Positions 58,503-64,000 of a DNA stretch of 64,000 nt are shown piece after piece. How positions within the stretch are numbered: the first letter of the stretch is position 1; each line of letters starts with the position of its first letter. The position numbers were made by a program, and so were the translations under genes. Location of the stretch: contig JAYJMM010000029.1 of assembly GCA_037349105.1 (NCBI GenBank), positions 310,001-374,000 of the forward strand. The letters run 5' to 3'. The stretch is from Limnomonas spitsbergensis. Its lineage: Eukaryota > Chlorophyta > Chlorophyceae > Chlamydomonadales. Below the pieces are notes generated by a model. The model was not told the DNA's origin and did not search any database. It saw only the letters and a list, made by a program, of their open reading frames with translations.

Positions 58503-59110
58503 CCTCCTCGATTCCTGTCACAAGGTTGAGTGTGGAACGTCGTCTCTGGATGATAGGTGTATAGCAGTTGAATGATCCTTACTGAGGAGTGTTTGAATCA
58601 GTTCAACCAGTGCTTGACTACTGGCCCACGCATACCGTATTTACGAACACTCACGGTTTCAGATTTTCTCTTGCCTCAGGGGGGGGAACAACCCGCAACA
58701 CCAGTTTGGGTGATATATAGGAACGTCAGCTTGTTGACAGATTTTAGATCACATGTTTTATAGGTGCTCCATGGCCTGTAAGCAAAATGTGCATCTGAGC
58801 TGGATTCTGCAGACACCGCATTCAATATTGTTTCTCCTGGAACTCAACCTTAGTTGAATCACCTTAAGCCGGTGTCTTAAAGCAATAAGGCTGGCAGACA
58901 GCACTCGGACGAATGGGTTAACAGCGCTGGGCCATGTATAAGATGGCTTGGCTGCATGGGCACCATGATATTCAGAGGGCTTGTCCGTTGCACATGGGAA
59001 GCAGGGCCCGCTGGTTGAGCAAGGGAGTGAAAAAAACTGCAATGGTGATGACATGCAGAGACGTGGAATGCCGAGTGACTTGCCTATTAGAAACCTCCGA
59101 TGAACCCCCG

Positions 59111-59198
59111 ATTGGCACCCACATGGCCACATGGCCTTCCTGGCTGGATAGGATAGGCTATGTATGTGGGTGCCAATGGCCTTGCCAGCCAGGAAGGC
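59111..59198. other. two interleaved 14-bp inverted repeats, unit B
   Basis: Identical to the arrangement at 41851-41938; both stems are kept without mismatch. Confidence 0.85.
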
Positions 59199-60415
59199 GA
59201 TAGGGGCCTTAGTTCCTGTCTGGGCCCCTGGTTACCAGCGGGCTCCAGCGTTGCAACTTTTTGATGACACCATGTTATCTGTATTCATGCCTCATTCGCC
59301 CTTGCCTAGGTTGCATGCCTGAGATCTTGCTGCTTGGTCTGGCCCGGCTCACGAAACCTGGGATACCTCGCCTGCTGAAGCTCGATCTCCGTAATCAATC
59401 TCCATAAGGACCGCACCCAAATTGTTTGCATTCTAACTCCCCAGCGCTCGATTGGACGCATCTGTTCCATTGCGACGAAAATTTGGGTGATATGCACCAG
59501 CAGCACTAGACATTTTGCAGCCGGACCAGTCTGGAGAAGGAGTAGAAGTCACAACAGCTTTAAAACAAGCTTGCCAACTACCGGTAGTACGTCATAAAAG
59601 CAATGCACAATACATTCGAAATACTGTACATATAAGAAGGAAAATATACCAGTGTGAAGCAGATACAGTATCAAGATCTTAGTTCACCAGGCAAGACCTG
59701 AAGTGAAAGCTTGCCAAAATTCGGACTGGAAGAATTATAGATGTGCCACCAATTACTCCGTAAATATGGCATCAACCACTGCGTCATATGCCTGTACATT
59801 AGTTATGGATGCCCCACGGCAATAAAACTACCGTGGCATGACACCTCAACACCAGCCTGAAGTACTGAACCAGGCCAACAACTGTATTATTTACCAGAAC
59901 TGCAAAAGCATCAGATCATTAGAGCATCAGCTGGGGCATAGCCTGGCTTTCTGACACAGTCTACACAGTCAAGTGAGGGCAGGGATGGGAAACGGGGGGG
60001 ATATATCTTGTAAGGTGGCTTATAAGGGGGCAACCAAGTATGACTGCCCATTCCGATCGCCATGTCTATAGTGCTGGTGCCCATAGTAAGGCTTTCAGCT
60101 CAACTTGTGGGTCTGCTGCGGAACCATCAATATCCTGCGTGGCTCTCCGTATTCCACCATGGAAATACAGTTTGGCACACTGTTGGCCACATATTCAAAC
60201 ATCAAGCTCGATCTGCTGCAGGCTCATGATCAAGATGAGTGTGGCTGGACCATCCACTGCTGCCAGCTGATGACTATTTTGGAGGCACCATCTACTGCAA
60301 GCTGGTGTTCGTGCTAAGGACCCCAAACCAGGCTGATGGAGGCACCTGGCTTATCCACTGCACGTACATGATCCCGCCTGGGCGGCCCTGGCCGTTCAAA
60401 CAATCATGCTGCTGC

Positions 60416-63400
60416 TCACGCCGGGGGCACCACGCCGATGGTGGTGTTCGACGTGGAGTTGAACAAGTCCTGTGCCTGGTCAAAGTAGAACTCGGCCTCG
60501 TCGTTGCTGATGTAAGCCTTGCCAGCATACTGCTTCTTCTTGCTGTCATATAAGAACATGGCATGCTTGTACGCCGCAGCCTGCTTGTTGATCGTAGCGT
60601 TCAGTGCGTCGCCATTAGGTGACACGGCGCTCCCGTTCCACCAGGCCGGGTCGTTGAGGTACTGCAGGTTGGTGGCGTTGAGGTCGGTGTAGATGTTCAA
60701 CGAGGTGTCGTACAGGACGTACCGGAAGTTGCGGATCTGGTTGGCCATGATGATGCTGGGCGCGTAGCCGCCCATGGCGAAGAGCGCGGCCGTGAAAGCA
60801 ACCGCCAGCAGGATGGTCCAGATCCAGCCCATGAAGGTGCGGAGGAGGATGGGGAAGTTAAGGCCTGTGCGCACGTTCTCCAGCAGCCCGACCCCGATCT
60901 CACAGCCCACGATGATCTGCCGAGAGGGGAGGCAGGTCACGGGTTGGATTCTGAAATGCGAAAGGCGATACCGGTATACTATCATGCTGACAATGCGGTA
61001 TGTGCACACAGTTCCAAACTCACAGAGGGGAGGCAGGTCACGGGTTGGATTCTGAAATGCGGAATATAGTGCCGACAATGCGGGATGTGCACACAGTTCC
61101 AAACTCACGAAATCATGACTGGGGCCTGCAGCACGTATATAAAGTTTGACTTCCAAATGTTTGAAATCCAGCGGTTGATCCTTGCACACACCTGCGTCGT
61201 CGAGACTGGGATGCCGTAGAATGAGGCGAGGGAGATTGTGAGACCAGCTCCCAGCTCAGCGCTGAAGCCACGCGAGGGGGTCAGATGCAGCATCTTGACA
61301 CCAATCTGCAGAGGGAGTTTTACAAAACAGGCGCATCTACTTCATTCGAATGGTTTAAGAAGGAATGAAGGGCAGAGACTCAACAGATAACATAGCATAA
61401 GGAGTGGTTGGTGAACATGCTAACATAACACACTGCCACACGTTCACTGATTGGAGGAGTGATTGGTGAACATGCTAACATAACAAACTGCCGCACGTTC
61501 ACTGATTGGAGGAGTGATTGGTGAACATGCTAACATAACAAACTGTCACACGTTCACTGATTGGAGGAGTGATTGGTGAACATGCTAACATAACGAACTG
61601 TCACACGTTCACTGATTGGAGGAGTAATTGGTGAACATGCTAACATAACACACTGTCACACGTTCACTCATTGGAGGAGAGATTGGTGAACATGTTGACA
61701 TATCACACTATCACTCATTGGAGGAGAGATTGGTGAACATGTTGACATATCACACTATCACTCATTGGAGGAGTGATTGGTGATAAATCAATGTCTCACA
61801 CTATAAGGGATTGGAGGGTTGGTTGAACAGTGCAGAGCATCGTAGAGGCCACTATCTTTGTGTGGTGCGCACCTCTGGTCTGTGAAAAAGCTATATCGCC
61901 AACATCACACCAGTCACACTCCTAGCGAGTACCTGCCTCCACACCTTGTACTACACTCACGCCCAGCCAGCCCCCGGGATGCCCCCTCCCCCTTCAAAAA
62001 AAAAAGGCAAGGCGTTCAGAGCACTGCCTTTCAGGGTGCTTTGGCTACACTTCAGCTCAAACCCAGAGCTACAACTGACTGAACTCGGCTCAGCAAGCTC
62101 TACTGCTGGGGCCACCAGCCATAGGTCTCACAAAGTCAAGTCCCGGCCAGCTTCATGAAGCGCACTCTCAGCGGCCCCCTGAAGGTGGTCCAGGGCACAC
62201 ATCAATACATACAAGTGTGAAGACTGACCTGCATGATGATGTTGTAGCCGTACATCATGAGGCCCATCACGATGCCAACCCCGCCCATCGCGAATATCCA
62301 CTTCTCGGTCTGCGCATTGTCGGTCGGCACCGCATGCGTCTGGTAGGCAGTGTAGATTCCAGAGAAAGGGCCGATGCTGTTGGCAACGTCGTTGGCGCCG
62401 TGCGCAAAAGCCACGCAGCAGGCAGAGAAGACCTGCGTGGACAAGACAGGGCCATGGCAAGGCACAGCTGTTGCATCAGGGTGCAACAGGAATGCCCAGC
62501 TGGATTGCCAGCTGGAATGCCCAGCCGTGCTCTCAACCCAGCCAGGTGGACCCTGTCTGCATCTCTCATTCAAATTCAAATTAAAGGCCCTGGATTTGCT
62601 CATTGTTCTGAAATTGCTTGCACAGATCAATTGAAATTTAAAAAGCCAACTTTTTGATACCGTACCCCTAACCGGTACTGTAACCACAAGTTTCGCATAT
62701 AATTGTTGCGCATTTGAACCTTGCTGCAAGCGAATGAGCATGTCTTGCAATACATTTGTCACTCATGAAAGAATCCATAGCTTCTATCTTCTACGTCGCG
62801 ATAGCGTAGAGACACTTAGAGACCGGTGTTTACCGGGAACAAACCAAACCCTAAGAAGTTGTTACCCAGAATCCTCAACCCTGAATACCTCACCCCAAGA
62901 TACCCCATTTTACGGTCTCACCCCAAAAGACCCTAAACCCTAAAATCCCTGAATCTGCAGCCTGTATAACCCATTTCCACAACCGTCAAAACCTACATGC
63001 CTTGAAACCCTAGAAACCTCACCTGTAGATACTTAAAGACCATCTCAGTCTGTACGGGAAAGACCTCGGCGGCGTTGTGCATGTTCAGGATGGCCTCCGT
63101 GTCCATTCCCGCGCTGTGCACCTCGTAGTACAGCCCCTTGAGGATCTGCTTTACGAAGTGCGTGACGAAGAACATGACGTAGTGGTAGGGCAAGGTGTAG
63201 AAAGGAGCGTCGGGGGGCACGGCGTGGATGGCAATGCGATCCTCAGTACTTCGCATCTTGGACTTTCCGGGCCCGTCGGGCAGATCCGCAATCGCAATTT
63301 CAATATCTTCCCCTCCTTTGGTAACTTTGGCCTCCAGCTCGGCCCTGCGCTTGGCCTTCTCCTCCGCCCTTCGAGCAGCCCAGGGAAAAGAAGGGAGGGA

Positions 63401-64000
63401 GAGGGCAAGGCCTGAAATAGTGGGGAGTATTGATTTTACACCACCGGAGCACAGCAAGTACACAGATTATTTGTTAGCTTTTGCAGTGGCGACTTGGCGA
63501 GCTCCTTGTGGTGCTTGTTTGTCCTGAAACCCTTGAGCGTGTCCACTAGCGATCTCTCTAGCACCATACCTTAGAAAGTCACACCAGCACTTAGAGAGGT
63601 CTGTTTGCATAAGGCTAGCCTGTTCATACTTACACACATATTCCCCACTCCAAACGCACCCCCTTAACTCACCAACAAGCTTTCCAGATATTCACATTTC
63701 CATCCCTGTCTCCTTCCTGAGCAACGGGACTCCAAACCCAGAAAACCTGAACCACCGAACTCACTCAAACCAACACCATCCTGCAACAAATTCTTCAGCC
63801 CTCCTAACCCTGAACCCTAATCATTCACCAGCATAGTGCAGTTGTCCACACTTCTGCTTGTGTGCACTCACTCTTTCAGGTCTCTCCTGACTGTCCTACG
63901 GAGCAGCGGGATTCCGACGGCACTGCCGAGGACCGCGACGCCTGCGGCGATGGACGCGGCAATCCAGCACGCCGCTTTGTTGAGTGCCGTGCAATCCTTA
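60416..64000 (-). CDS. PiT-family phosphate transporter, C-terminal half (runs off the right edge)
   Basis: Likely the parent copy. Exons (minus): 64000-63872 (continuing outside), 63368-63023, 62432-62229, 61305-61192, 60916-60416. The first visible exon gives CWIAASIAAGVAVLGSAVGI, then RRTVRRDLK, with a phase-2 GTGAGT donor that joins to EAEEKAKRRAELEAK. The order of loop, HGANDVANSIGPF signature, YGYNII, LTPSRGFSAELGA and PVSTTQ is that of eukaryotic PiT transporters, so about five C-terminal helices are covered. After the last helix (WIWTILLAVAFTAALFAMG) there is a tail of about 120 residues with sequons NAT, NGS, NAT, NST and NTT, suggesting an exposed, glycosylated segment. The N-terminal GANDVAN half must lie beyond base 64000. 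Confidence 0.88.
61390..61775. repeat. 55-bp tandem repeat in PiT intron, unit B
   Basis: Same family as 44135-44520. Here the last copies carry GAACATGTTGACATATCACAC and are more alike than those of unit A, consistent with local conversion or slippage after duplication. Confidence 0.85.

Larger units (their letters stand above)
50225..63605. repeat. segmental duplication unit B
   Basis: Same-strand copy of unit A, offset 17,601 bp at 34764/52365 and 17,259 bp at 43157/60416. It starts just upstream of the dehydrogenase start codon and passes at about 63605 into PiT sequence not present in unit A. It lacks the two unit A minisatellites and the 400 bp at 41343-41745. It has an A+T-rich insertion at 50965-51140 and many 3-5-bp length differences. 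Confidence 0.9.

Overview
The window is nuclear DNA of a eukaryote with intron-dense genes, and the gene content points to the green lineage. An F-box protein with the full layout of plant SKIP31 is present. So are a diflavin reductase of the NDOR1/ATR3 type, a CHASE-domain receptor kinase, a PiT phosphate transporter and an Ldh2/malate dehydrogenase family enzyme with a probable transit peptide. Introns are GT-AG. A green-alga style TGTAA polyadenylation word follows the F-box gene. The mass of minisatellites would fit a repeat-rich prasinophyte such as Cymbomonas, but that name is a guess.

Left part (1-28.4 kb): the 5' half of an NDOR1-like gene (minus, leaving the window at the left edge) is head-to-head with the SKIP31-like F-box gene (plus, 3068-12581). 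The last F-box intron is 7.3 kb long. It holds a 118-bp retroelement fragment and a 6.25-kb array of about 190 units of 32/33 bp. The F-box gene converges on a 17-exon gene (minus, 14591-28423) for a 955-residue kinase: TM, CHASE sensor, TM, coiled coil, TKL-like kinase. Its introns also carry minisatellites.

Right part (28.86-64 kb): a segment of 13-17 kb occurs twice in direct orientation (unit A 28860-46344, unit B 50225-63605). Each unit holds a decayed conserved stretch, two repeat zones, a 1.44-kb retroelement insertion, a coiled-coil gene (plus) and the 3' part of a PiT phosphate transporter gene (minus). Unit B runs into further PiT coding sequence at the right edge, whereas unit A is cut off inside a PiT intron. 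Between the units lies the 5' part of an Ldh2-family dehydrogenase gene, whose 3' end is lost at the same breakpoint. The two minisatellites of unit A (3.4 kb and 0.84 kb) correspond to about one repeat unit each in unit B.

A theme runs through most genes here: short degenerate copies of exon edges, including the splice site, lie in the neighbouring intron, sometimes with reading frame preserved. Several minisatellites begin within about 25 bp of a 3' splice site. This echoing of splice junctions, and minisatellite growth from such seeds, is the most unusual signal I found. All exon structures were read by eye; the spliced lengths (319 aa and 955 aa, all phases consistent) are internal checks, not transcript evidence.
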